Both the position numbers and the translations under genes were made by a program. Below, in pieces: positions 15,659 through 22,273 of a stretch of DNA of 22,273 bases; position 1 is the first letter of the stretch, and every line of letters starts with the position of its first letter. The stretch is taken from the NCBI GenBank assembly GCA_964457455.1, contig CAYWJN010000040.1, forward strand, positions 1-22,273, written 5' to 3'. The notes below the pieces were generated by a model. It worked only from the letters and a program-made list of their open reading frames with translations. It made no database searches and was not told the DNA's origin. The DNA comes from JABMPU01 sp964457455. GTDB lineage: Bacteria; Cloacimonadota; Cloacimonadia; Cloacimonadales; TCS61.

Positions 15659-17065
15659 ATGAAGAAGTTCATAGTAATATTATTCAGTGCAATATTGATA
15701 ACTCAATTATTTTCGTATTCATTATTGGAGCGGGAAGCTGGAAATTATGTAGAGAATATCGATGCTCGTTCAGCCGCAATGGGAGGAGCTGCAATTGCCG
15801 GAGGTCTACGGCTTTTTGATATTTCCGTAAATCCGGCAAATCTTGGTTTTTTGCCACAAAAGCTGGGAGTGCAAACATCCATTGGAATCTTAAAAGATAA
15901 TGATAATAGAAGCTTGCCAATGTATAACTTCTTTGACGGTTATATTTATGATGCTGTTTATGCTTCCAATGTAAATTATTTTGATGAATATTCCCTGGGA
16001 ATATATTATCGGAAAAATATCTCTGAATTCGGAATTGCAGCAGCTTTTTTGCATAGACCTTTTATCAATTTCGACAGTTATTATGAAGAAGAAGTACGAA
16101 ACGATGAGAACTCCGATAATGATAATTATCCGCCGATTATTGCGAAAAACTATTTTGAAGGTGACGGAGCAATCAATTCTCTCGGATTTTCTGCTGCTCT
16201 CAATTTTAAAGAAATTGCTTCTGTTGGATTTGAGATTTCCAGGCTTTCCGGTGACGCTGACCTGGGAAAAAAAATCTTCTGGACTGATGAAGCAGATACT
16301 CTTGTTGGAGGTGTAGGAATTCTGGAAGATGCATCAAACCTTTTAAAAAGAGAGTTTTCTGACGAAATCCTTTTTAAATTTGGAGTACAAACAAAAATCT
16401 CTAATAGAATTAGTTTGGGATTTACTTATTCTCCGAAGATAGAATTTGATGTGGATATTGATGGCTCAATTAATGATGTTGATATCGATTCTCTATTTTA
16501 CGATTATGTTTGGGACGCTAATAATGTGATAATCGACACTTTATATTATTCGGATTATTATAAAGAAATCTATGGAACTTATAAAAATCCCACGAAATTC
16601 AGATTTGGATTTTCTTATGAACCACGAAATATAATGAGAACATATTTTAATTGCGATATTGAATTTGTAAACTGGACTGATGTAAACGCTCAATATGATG
16701 ATGAAATCAATTATTACATCGGTGTTGAACATCAACTTAAAAACAAAATTCCTATTCGATTGGGTTTCAGGTATCAAACCTCATATCAAAAAATTGATGA
16801 TGATGTATTTATTTACTCAAATAAGATATCAATGCCAACTTTCACAGCAGGCTCCGGATTTAAGTTTATGGATTATTTCTATTTAGATATTTCTGCTGAG
16901 CTTTCCAAAAGAAGATATGAAGCTCTGGATTTATTCATGGATAGTTTCTACGATCATGATGGATTATGGGATAATATTGAGCCGGAAGATCGTGGTTGGG
17001 AGAATCCCGACACAGTTGATGAGACTTTCTTAAAGATTCAAACTTCTATTAGTTTTTTATGGTAG
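15659..17065 (+). CDS. OMPP1/FadL-like outer-membrane beta-barrel protein
   Basis: 468 residues, with GGAGG four bases before the ATG. A signal peptide (about 1-19) is followed by ARSAAMGGAAIAGG and, a little later, SVNPANLGF (residues about 37-65). That 'R-x-x-x-MGGA...NPA' pattern is the N-terminal hallmark of FadL/OMPP1-type and PorV-like barrels of the FCB group. The rest alternates in strand-sized blocks with repeated 'F-G-F-S/T' segments (FKFGVQTKIS, RISLGFTYSP, PTKFRFGFSYEP, IPIRLGFRYQ), ending in ISFLW, an aromatic C-terminus. FadL members move hydrophobic molecules across the outer membrane; the substrate cannot be told. It forms an operon with the 5'-nucleotidase-family gene, which starts six bases after this stop. 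Confidence 0.78.
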   Translation: MKKFIVILFSAILITQLFSYSLLEREAGNYVENIDARSAAMGGAAIAGGLRLFDISVNPANLGFLPQKLGVQTSIGILKDNDNRSLPMYNFFDGYIYDAVYASNVNYFDEYSLGIYYRKNISEFGIAAAFLHRPFINFDSYYEEEVRNDENSDNDNYPPIIAKNYFEGDGAINSLGFSAALNFKEIASVGFEISRLSGDADLGKKIFWTDEADTLVGGVGILEDASNLLKREFSDEILFKFGVQTKISNRISLGFTYSPKIEFDVDIDGSINDVDIDSLFYDYVWDANNVIIDTLYYSDYYKEIYGTYKNPTKFRFGFSYEPRNIMRTYFNCDIEFVNWTDVNAQYDDEINYYIGVEHQLKNKIPIRLGFRYQTSYQKIDDDVFIYSNKISMPTFTAGSGFKFMDYFYLDISAELSKRRYEALDLFMDSFYDHDGLWDNIEPEDRGWENPDTVDETFLKIQTSISFLW

Positions 17066-17071
17066 GAAATA

Positions 17072-18739
17072 ATGTATAAAAAGATTTATTTGGTTATTCT
17101 TTTTTTAATTGTCAGCAGTTTCATATTTGGAGAAGACTTGCTTCTGGATATCATGTTCACAAATGATATTCACGGTGGAATCGATGCTTATCCCGCTACT
17201 TTTATCAATCCGAATTTCCCTCCAACTTTAGGAGGCGGAGGTTCTGCTGCAACTTATGTTACAGAAGTTAGGGAACTAACAGATGCAAGAACTCGGGATA
17301 ATTTATTAGTGGATGCTGGAGATTTTTTTCAGGGTCATCCTGTAGGAACGATTAGCAAAGGTGTGGCAGTAATACAATATATGAATTTAATAGGATATGA
17401 CCTTTCCGTAGTTGGAAACCACGAATATGATATTGGTGAAGAAGCTTTGATCGAAACTTATAAGCATGCGGAATTTCCTATCTTATCCTGTAATATTGTT
17501 AGGAAGGGAACTAACGAATTAGTGGATTACGTCCAACCTTATATTATTATTAAGAAGATGGGAATCAGGATTGGAATTATCGGAGTTACAACAACTGATA
17601 CAGGGCAGATGAGTTTTCCTGAAAACGTTAAAAATGTGGATTTTTTACCTGCAAAACCCGAGCTTGAAAAATACATAAAAATCGTGCGGAATGAAGGAGT
17701 GGATTTAGTTATCGTTGTTGGTCATTTGGGTTTGCCCTATCATTGTGAACAAGCTTATGAAAACAGGTATCTTCAAAATGACAATGAAAAGGAAGAGCGT
17801 CGTTGGGGATATGATGCTCAGGAATTGGCTCATGAAGTTGAGGGGATAGATATTTTCTTTGCCGGACACATCCACAAAGGTTTTCCAGAGCCGTGGGAAG
17901 ATCCCTTCACTCACACTCTTGTTTTTCAGGGTTGGGCTTACGGCAGCAGTATGGGTCATATTATTATTAAGATCGATAAAGAGACCAAAACCATTTCCGG
18001 TTATGAATTGCCGGCAATTAGAGAAGGTGTTCTCATCACACTTTTTGAAGACCAATTCATACCGGATGAAATGATTGCAGATACCATCTTAACAATGCAG
18101 AGAATTGCTGAAAAAGGAATGGATGAAATTATTGGATTTGCATCGGAACAGATTTCCAAAATGGATGTAGATGCTCAAAGTAAGATCGGTAATTTAGTTT
18201 GTGATGCGATGCTCGAAACCACAGATGCGGATTTTTCTTTTTTGAATTTAGGCGGCATTAGAGGTGAGGTTCAAAAAGGACCTATAACTTACCGGAACAT
18301 CTTTAATGTAATGCCTTTTGATAATCAGGTTGTTACCATTGAAGTTGATGGCGCATTCCTGAAAGATATTATTGAAATGCGTGTTTCCGGCAGCAGGCAT
18401 GGTTTGAGGGTTGCCGGTGTGAACGTGATTTACAATCGAAAAAGAAAGGATTATGATAGAATTACAAAACTATTAATTCAAGGTGAACCCTGGGATAAAG
18501 ATAAAATCTATCATATAACAACAACGGATTTTCTGCTTCAAGGAAATGCAGGATTGACGATGCTTACAAAAATTCCAGAAGAACTGATTACTCGTTATGA
18601 GAAAAGTTTACGAGATTGCATTGTGGATTATGTGAAGAAAAAATCCCCTGTGAATATTCAGATAGATAATCGTTGGAAACGAGATGATAAAAGCGAAATG
18701 ACAAAAGAACTTCTGAATGAATTGGATAGAAGACACTAA
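17072..18739 (+). CDS. Exported 5'-nucleotidase / UDP-sugar hydrolase family protein
   Basis: 555 residues with a signal peptide (about 1-20, ending FIFGED). The N-terminal metallophosphatase domain has all metal-binding motifs: FTNDIHG (29-35), DAGD (81-84), GNHE (115-118), GHLG (217-220) and GHIHKG (265-270). The C-terminal nucleotide-binding domain (about 345-525) has NLGGIRGEV (392-400), the NVMPFDN block (412-418) and LQGNAG (489-494). Such enzymes remove phosphate from nucleotides, or split UDP-sugars, in the periplasm to salvage nucleosides and phosphate. The AGGAA of its SD overlaps the stop of the upstream barrel gene, so the two are almost certainly cotranscribed; the barrel may take up substrate or anchor the enzyme. 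A lipobox is not seen. Substrate preference cannot be read from the sequence. Confidence 0.88.
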   Translation: MYKKIYLVILFLIVSSFIFGEDLLLDIMFTNDIHGGIDAYPATFINPNFPPTLGGGGSAATYVTEVRELTDARTRDNLLVDAGDFFQGHPVGTISKGVAVIQYMNLIGYDLSVVGNHEYDIGEEALIETYKHAEFPILSCNIVRKGTNELVDYVQPYIIIKKMGIRIGIIGVTTTDTGQMSFPENVKNVDFLPAKPELEKYIKIVRNEGVDLVIVVGHLGLPYHCEQAYENRYLQNDNEKEERRWGYDAQELAHEVEGIDIFFAGHIHKGFPEPWEDPFTHTLVFQGWAYGSSMGHIIIKIDKETKTISGYELPAIREGVLITLFEDQFIPDEMIADTILTMQRIAEKGMDEIIGFASEQISKMDVDAQSKIGNLVCDAMLETTDADFSFLNLGGIRGEVQKGPITYRNIFNVMPFDNQVVTIEVDGAFLKDIIEMRVSGSRHGLRVAGVNVIYNRKRKDYDRITKLLIQGEPWDKDKIYHITTTDFLLQGNAGLTMLTKIPEELITRYEKSLRDCIVDYVKKKSPVNIQIDNRWKRDDKSEMTKELLNELDRRH

Positions 18740-19066
18740 AATTTTCTGCTGAATTTTTGGAAAAAAGCACTTTATCAGAATAAATTATTTGACGCATAAT
18801 ATCAAACTTATATTGTTGGTTTGTAATTTGGCTAAAGTTTAGCACAATTAATCCTGAGAAATCTATTAAAAAAGAATTGAGAAAACTTTAATTAGATGAG
18901 GTATTTTACGAGAATTTGCGTTTAATCACATTCGTTAAATTTTTTGTAAGCAATTTTTTATCGAAACAAATTAGTAAGTTAAAATGTAATCTTAATAAAA
19001 GAGATTTTGATTAATAAATTTATTCTTTGTAAACCTGAAAACGATTGAATTTTTAAAAGAGGAACT
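18740..19066. other. AT-rich gap with no gene seen
   Basis: No credible open frame, strong hairpin or repeat was found in these 327 bases. TTGACG at about 18790 with TATATT or TATTGT 14-16 bases later is a weak promoter candidate. The only clear signal is the AGAGGA ribosome-binding site just before ATG 19067. The gap probably holds the promoter of the HEAT-repeat gene. Confidence 0.5.
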
Positions 19067-19897
19067 ATGCTGAATAATATTGGAAGATTAGATACAGAAG
19101 CAAAAAAAGAGATAAGCTCATTACTCGAAAAAATCTTTAGATTGCTTGATGAAAACAAGAAAGATAAAGCAGAAAAAAAAATCTTATCTCTGGCAAAAAC
19201 GCCAAACTATTTTATTCGTGAATTTGTGGGAGCAGGTTTGCTGAATTATTCAGACCAGAGGAAGATTGTGCCAATTGCCAGAAAAATGCTTAAACATAAA
19301 ATTTATGGAATCAGAGCTACAGCCTTTTTTTATCTTTATAACAGATATATAGATGATTCCAAAAAAATTCTGGATTTAATTGATGAATGTGCTGAAAGCA
19401 TTCCCTGGGAAGTTGAAAGCATAATAAATGAAATGTGGAAGCAATATCCGGATTTGATGAAAGAAAAAATGAAAAGCTGGATCGAAACTGAAAATGAAAA
19501 GAAAAGAGCCCTTTCTTTTCATGGCATGGAAAATATTGCTCAAAGCGACCCAAACTTCATCATGAATTTCGTCAGTAAAGCTATCGATGATGATACTCTT
19601 GAAGTTCAAAAGAAAATAACTCATATATTAACACAAGTAGCGCGAGCTAATCCGGTGATTGTTTTTCCATATATTCGAGAATGGTTGTTAGATGCGGATG
19701 AAAAAAGAATAAAAACAATCTGGGTTTCAATGAAAAAACTGGCAAATATCGTTGTTCAGAAGAATCAAAAAAGCAAATCTTATGATTTCGTTCTGCTCAC
19801 AGGTCAAACCATTAATGACTGGAAAAACGATGAAAATGAAATTGTTGCCACCATGGGTAAAAAACTTTCACGAATAATCAATCGAAAAATTTATTAA
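19067..19897 (+). CDS. HEAT-repeat protein, possibly AlkD-like DNA alkylation repair family
   Basis: 276 residues, all-helical, with GAGG close before the ATG. Paired helices recur about every 35-40 residues (NYFIREFVGAGLLNY, IYGIRATAFFYLYNRYI, EVQKKITHILTQVARANP, KRIKTIWVSMKKLANIV), the pattern of HEAT repeats. The later part (KKRALSFHGMENIAQSDP... VFPYIREWLLDADEKRI) resembles the repeat style of AlkD/AlkC DNA glycosylases, which are about 230-250 residues. I could not identify the AlkD catalytic Asp/Trp set with confidence, so a structural HEAT protein without glycosylase activity is equally possible. The YbbR gene starts 27 bases downstream and is likely in the same transcript. Confidence 0.6.
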   Translation: MLNNIGRLDTEAKKEISSLLEKIFRLLDENKKDKAEKKILSLAKTPNYFIREFVGAGLLNYSDQRKIVPIARKMLKHKIYGIRATAFFYLYNRYIDDSKKILDLIDECAESIPWEVESIINEMWKQYPDLMKEKMKSWIETENEKKRALSFHGMENIAQSDPNFIMNFVSKAIDDDTLEVQKKITHILTQVARANPVIVFPYIREWLLDADEKRIKTIWVSMKKLANIVVQKNQKSKSYDFVLLTGQTINDWKNDENEIVATMGKKLSRIINRKIY

Positions 19898-19924
19898 GAT
19901 TTTTCTCAAGATAAAGAAAAGATC

Positions 19925-20818
19925 ATGAAAAAGAATTTCGGAATAAAAATCTTAGTAATCATCATTGCTATATTTCTTTGGGTTCAGCAAGTTTTATTAA
20001 AAACTCATATTCAAGAAATTCCAGTTCCGATACTTTTAAATGATATTCCTGATAATCTGGTTTTAACAGAAGAAACCTCAATAAAAGTTCCAGTTGTTAT
20101 TGAAGCTCGAGGAATGGATTTATTTATTCTGAAATTATCGAATATTTCATTTAAAGTCAATGCTGAAAACTTCAAATACGGGAAAAATGAGTTTAAAATT
20201 ACTGAACAGAATCTTTCTTATCCGGAACGATTAGATCTAAATTTGAAAAAGATAGAAACAGGTAAAGGTTTGTCAGTTTTGTTGGATAAACTTATTACTA
20301 AGAAAAAACCGATTAAAATTTTATATGCATCTGCAAAAGATGAAGAATTTTTCTTGCAATATAAAATTTTGAATCCTCAACAGCAAGTTGAAATTAAAGG
20401 ACCATCTTCAATTATTAAAAATATCAAAAGAATTAAGACTCGTAAAATTTCTCAAAAAATGGTGAAGGACTATAAGTTAACCGTTTCTTTGGAAAATCCA
20501 AATGAGAACACAAATCTGCTCACAAATCAGGTGGTTTTTACAATAATGAATATAAGAATCATTACACGAACAATTTCTCTTATTCCCATAAAATATCCTG
20601 AAAATCTGAATATCTCAATTATTCCCCAAAAGGTTTCTGCTATGATCAGCGGTCCCGAAGATATTGTTTCGAAACTTGATAATAAGATAATTATCGCTTA
20701 TTTAAATGAGTTTAAGATAAAAAAAAATAATTTTGTACAGGTGGATTTTGATCTTCCTGCAGGTGTGAAATTGATTGAATATACTCCTCATAAAATACAA
20801 ATTATTCATAACGAATAG
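19925..20818 (+). CDS. YbbR-domain (CdaR-like) membrane-anchored protein
   Basis: 297 residues. An N-terminal anchor with the family's typical KILVIIIAIFLWVQQ (residues 8-22) is followed by extracytoplasmic YbbR-like beta domains. Segments such as VEIKGPSSIIKNIKRI (about 158-175) and VSAMISGPEDIVSKLDN (about 238-255) show the recurring 'V-x-V-x-GP-x-x-x-V/I' motif of YbbR repeats. In Firmicutes the YbbR protein CdaR sits beside and controls the diadenylate cyclase CdaA; no cyclase gene is present here, so a link to c-di-AMP is not shown. The start has only a weak AAAGAAAAGA purine run. tsaD follows after a 192-base gap. Confidence 0.8.
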   Translation: MKKNFGIKILVIIIAIFLWVQQVLLKTHIQEIPVPILLNDIPDNLVLTEETSIKVPVVIEARGMDLFILKLSNISFKVNAENFKYGKNEFKITEQNLSYPERLDLNLKKIETGKGLSVLLDKLITKKKPIKILYASAKDEEFFLQYKILNPQQQVEIKGPSSIIKNIKRIKTRKISQKMVKDYKLTVSLENPNENTNLLTNQVVFTIMNIRIITRTISLIPIKYPENLNISIIPQKVSAMISGPEDIVSKLDNKIIIAYLNEFKIKKNNFVQVDFDLPAGVKLIEYTPHKIQIIHNE

Positions 20819-20827
20819 ACCCAAATC

Positions 20828-20965
20828 TTCCGAACGGTTTCTTATAAAATATTCTTTCATATAAACATTCGGAACGGTTAATAGGTGATGATATTATGAT
20901 TTTAAGATTTGGCAACAAGCTGCCTCAAGTCGTCGTCGCAAGCTCCTTACAACTCGAAATGGCAC
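20828..20965. repeat. Repeat-like patch upstream of tsaD
   Basis: TTCCGAACGGTT (20828-20839) and TTCGGAACGGTT (20868-20879) are near-copies; TTCCGAA and TTCGGAA are also exact inverted complements, so the pair could fold. Then a markedly G+C-richer stretch (about 20910-20965, with GCTGCCTCAAGTCGTCGTCG) breaks the AT-rich background without coding. It looks like intergenic repeat sequence rather than a known riboswitch. Confidence 0.45.
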
Positions 20966-21010
20966 TTTTAGTTTTCAAAAAATAGATTCATTTTTTTAAT
21001 TCAGGAAAAA

Positions 21011-22021
21011 ATGTTCAAAATACTCGCTTTTGAAACTTCTTGCGACGATACTTCCGTTGCAGTTTTAGATTCTAATTTCAAAGTTCATGCAAATTTGATC
21101 TCTTCTCAGCTTTCTCATGAAGATTTTGGCGGAGTTGTGCCAGAACTCGCATCAAGACTGCATTTAAAGAATATCATGAAAATCACTAAAAAAACACTTA
21201 AAAAAGCAAAATTTGAACTGAATGAAATCGATGCAATTGCTGTTTCCATAAATCCGGGATTGATCGGTGCTCTTCTGGTTGGGGTATCGTTTGCCAAGAG
21301 CCTTGCTTATAGCATTGGAAAACCCTTGATAGCAGTAAATCATATGCTTGGTCATATTTATGCCACGAAAATATCGAATCCGGATTTGGAACCTCCATTT
21401 CTGGCATTAGTTGTTTCCGGCGGTCATACAGAATTGGTTAATTTTCATTCTTTCGAGGATTTTGAAATTATTGGGAAAACGCAAGATGATGCTGCTGGAG
21501 AAGCTTTTGATAAAACTGCTAAACTGCTTAATCTGGGTTATCCGGGCGGTCCAATAATAGATGAAATTGCACAAAAAGGAAATCCGGAATTTGTTCGTTT
21601 TCCAAGAGCTTTGAATCAGAAAGACAATTGTAATTTCAGTTTCAGCGGCTTGAAAACATCTGTAAGAAATTATATTCTCAAACAAAATAGCAATTTCATT
21701 AATAATCATTTAGCTGATATTACTGCATCAGTTCAAGCTGCAATCGTGGATAGCCTGATTTCTAAAACAATTAATTATGCAAAAAAAAACAATTCAGATA
21801 AGATAATCATTGCAGGTGGAGTTTCTGCAAATAGTTTGCTAAGAAAAATATTTGAAGAGCAGGCAGATAAAATCGGGGTAGATGTTGTTTTTCCAGCTTT
21901 GGAATATTGCATGGATAATGCTGCTATGATAGGAGCTGCGGCTATTGATAAATATAAACGGAAAGAATTTGCTGATCTTAGTTTAAATGCTTTTTCAAAA
22001 AAGGGTTTAAGATTTATATAG
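21011..22021 (+). CDS. tsaD: TsaD, tRNA N6-threonylcarbamoyladenosine transferase
   Basis: 336 residues, the usual TsaD (Gcp/Kae1) length, with AGGA shortly before the ATG. It transfers threonylcarbamoyl from TC-AMP to A37 of ANN-reading tRNAs in the cytoplasm, with TsaB and TsaE. The start FKILAFETSCDDTSVAV is diagnostic. Metal ligands His111 and His115 are in NHMLGH, and Asp302 in YCMDNAAMIG. Nucleotide-binding parts VVSGGHTEL (134-142), DDAAGEAFDK (159-168), FSGLKTS (211-217) and IIAGGVSANS (266-275) are intact. Neither tsaB nor tsaE is in the window. An upstream gap of 192 bases suggests its own promoter, though no clear one is visible. Confidence 0.97.
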   Translation: MFKILAFETSCDDTSVAVLDSNFKVHANLISSQLSHEDFGGVVPELASRLHLKNIMKITKKTLKKAKFELNEIDAIAVSINPGLIGALLVGVSFAKSLAYSIGKPLIAVNHMLGHIYATKISNPDLEPPFLALVVSGGHTELVNFHSFEDFEIIGKTQDDAAGEAFDKTAKLLNLGYPGGPIIDEIAQKGNPEFVRFPRALNQKDNCNFSFSGLKTSVRNYILKQNSNFINNHLADITASVQAAIVDSLISKTINYAKKNNSDKIIIAGGVSANSLLRKIFEEQADKIGVDVVFPALEYCMDNAAMIGAAAIDKYKRKEFADLSLNAFSKKGLRFI

Positions 22022-22080
22022 AGGTCATCCATAAGCTATGGAAAATTGAGTTAAGTTCTCCAGCAACTGCCGGATGACCT
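22022..22080. repeat. Palindromic element starting at the tsaD stop
   Basis: AGGTCATCC (22022-22030) and GGATGACCT (22072-22080) are perfect inverted 9-mers 41 bases apart; the first begins one base after the stop codon. Inside, CCAGCAACTGCCGG is itself partly palindromic. It may fold into a branched hairpin and looks like a REP-type intergenic element. Confidence 0.6.
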
Positions 22081-22113
22081 GACTTAAGTTTTCTAATCCA
22101 TTGAAATATCTCA

Positions 22114-22134
22114 ACTTAAGACTCCGTCTTAAGT
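22114..22134 (+). terminator. Candidate terminator hairpin downstream of tsaD
   Basis: ACTTAAGAC-TCC-GTCTTAAGT is a perfect 9-bp stem with a 3-base loop. It is followed by CAAGTTTCCTTTTTG, so a T-rich tract is present but starts a few bases late. Related TTAAGT motifs at 22050-22055 and 22083-22089 suggest repeat ancestry. Termination of tsaD is plausible, not certain. Confidence 0.5.
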
Positions 22135-22273
22135 CAAGTTTCCTTTTTGTATGAAGAATCGTCTTTACGAGCTTTCATTAATGAACAATTATCTTAATTA
22201 TTTCGCTAACAAATCGAAAAAATTGGACAGTAAACTCTAAAAGTATCCACCTCATTCGATTGAAAATATTTAA

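Noticed and set aside
17705..18074. Open frames on both strands inside the 5'-nucleotidase gene
   Set aside because: They overlap conserved catalytic motifs of a clear gene and show no family features.
18740..19066. Riboswitch or small RNA in the 327-base gap
   Set aside because: No conserved motif or stable stem was found by eye; only AT-rich sequence.
22178..22273. Minus-strand frame open from the right edge to a stop at 22178, as the end of a neighbouring gene
   Set aside because: Only 31 codons, no recognisable motif, and the region is low-complexity AT-rich; cannot be told from chance.

Overview
The window is strongly AT-rich and reads as a chromosomal stretch from a Gram-negative (diderm) bacterium. 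It has predicted outer-membrane beta-barrels with aromatic C-termini, a lipoprotein-like signal, a Lol-type ABC transporter, a TamB-like protein and a YbbR protein. The mix of proteins (tandem-type ThyX tail, HhH-plus-barrel protein, FadL/OMPP1-like barrel, single LolC/E-type permease) resembles the FCB/Cloacimonadota branch. That placement is from memory of the families and no marker was compared.

Layout. At 1-218 lies the C-terminus of a ThyX-family (FAD-dependent thymidylate synthase) protein. It is followed by a two-gene unit: a beta-propeller lipoprotein-like protein and a small exported protein (260-2745). On the minus strand sit a MoaD-like sulfur carrier and its ThiF/MoeB-type adenylyltransferase (2763-3715), overlapping by one base. 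Next comes a decayed second copy of the ThyX tail (3743-3901). The envelope-biogenesis block follows on the plus strand: LolC/E-type permease, LolD-type ATPase and a 1333-residue TamB-like protein (4005-10034). A minus-strand PHP/CehA-McbA-type metallohydrolase (10197-11810) lies between two related short intergenic repeats. A type IV pilin-like gene (12080-12514, minus) is divergent from a large HhH-domain beta-barrel protein (12717-15362). A repeat-rich gap with palindromic sequences (15363-15658) precedes an operon of an OMPP1/FadL-like barrel and an exported 5'-nucleotidase-family protein (15659-18739). The last block holds a HEAT/AlkD-like protein, a YbbR-domain protein and tsaD (19067-22021), followed by palindromic repeats.

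Functionally most of the window serves the cell envelope: lipoprotein extraction, outer-membrane assembly and outer-membrane proteins. Housekeeping genes (thyX tail, tsaD, moaD/thiF) are interspersed. Intergenic gaps are rich in short palindromic, tandem or dispersed repeats. I found no tRNA, rRNA, CRISPR array, transposase or phage gene. No complete new system is evident. The best leads are the duplicated and decayed ThyX tail, the moaD diglycine codons that double as the thiF ribosome-binding site, the divergent pilin/HhH-barrel pair, and the intergenic repeat families, one of which appears to have entered a coding sequence in frame.
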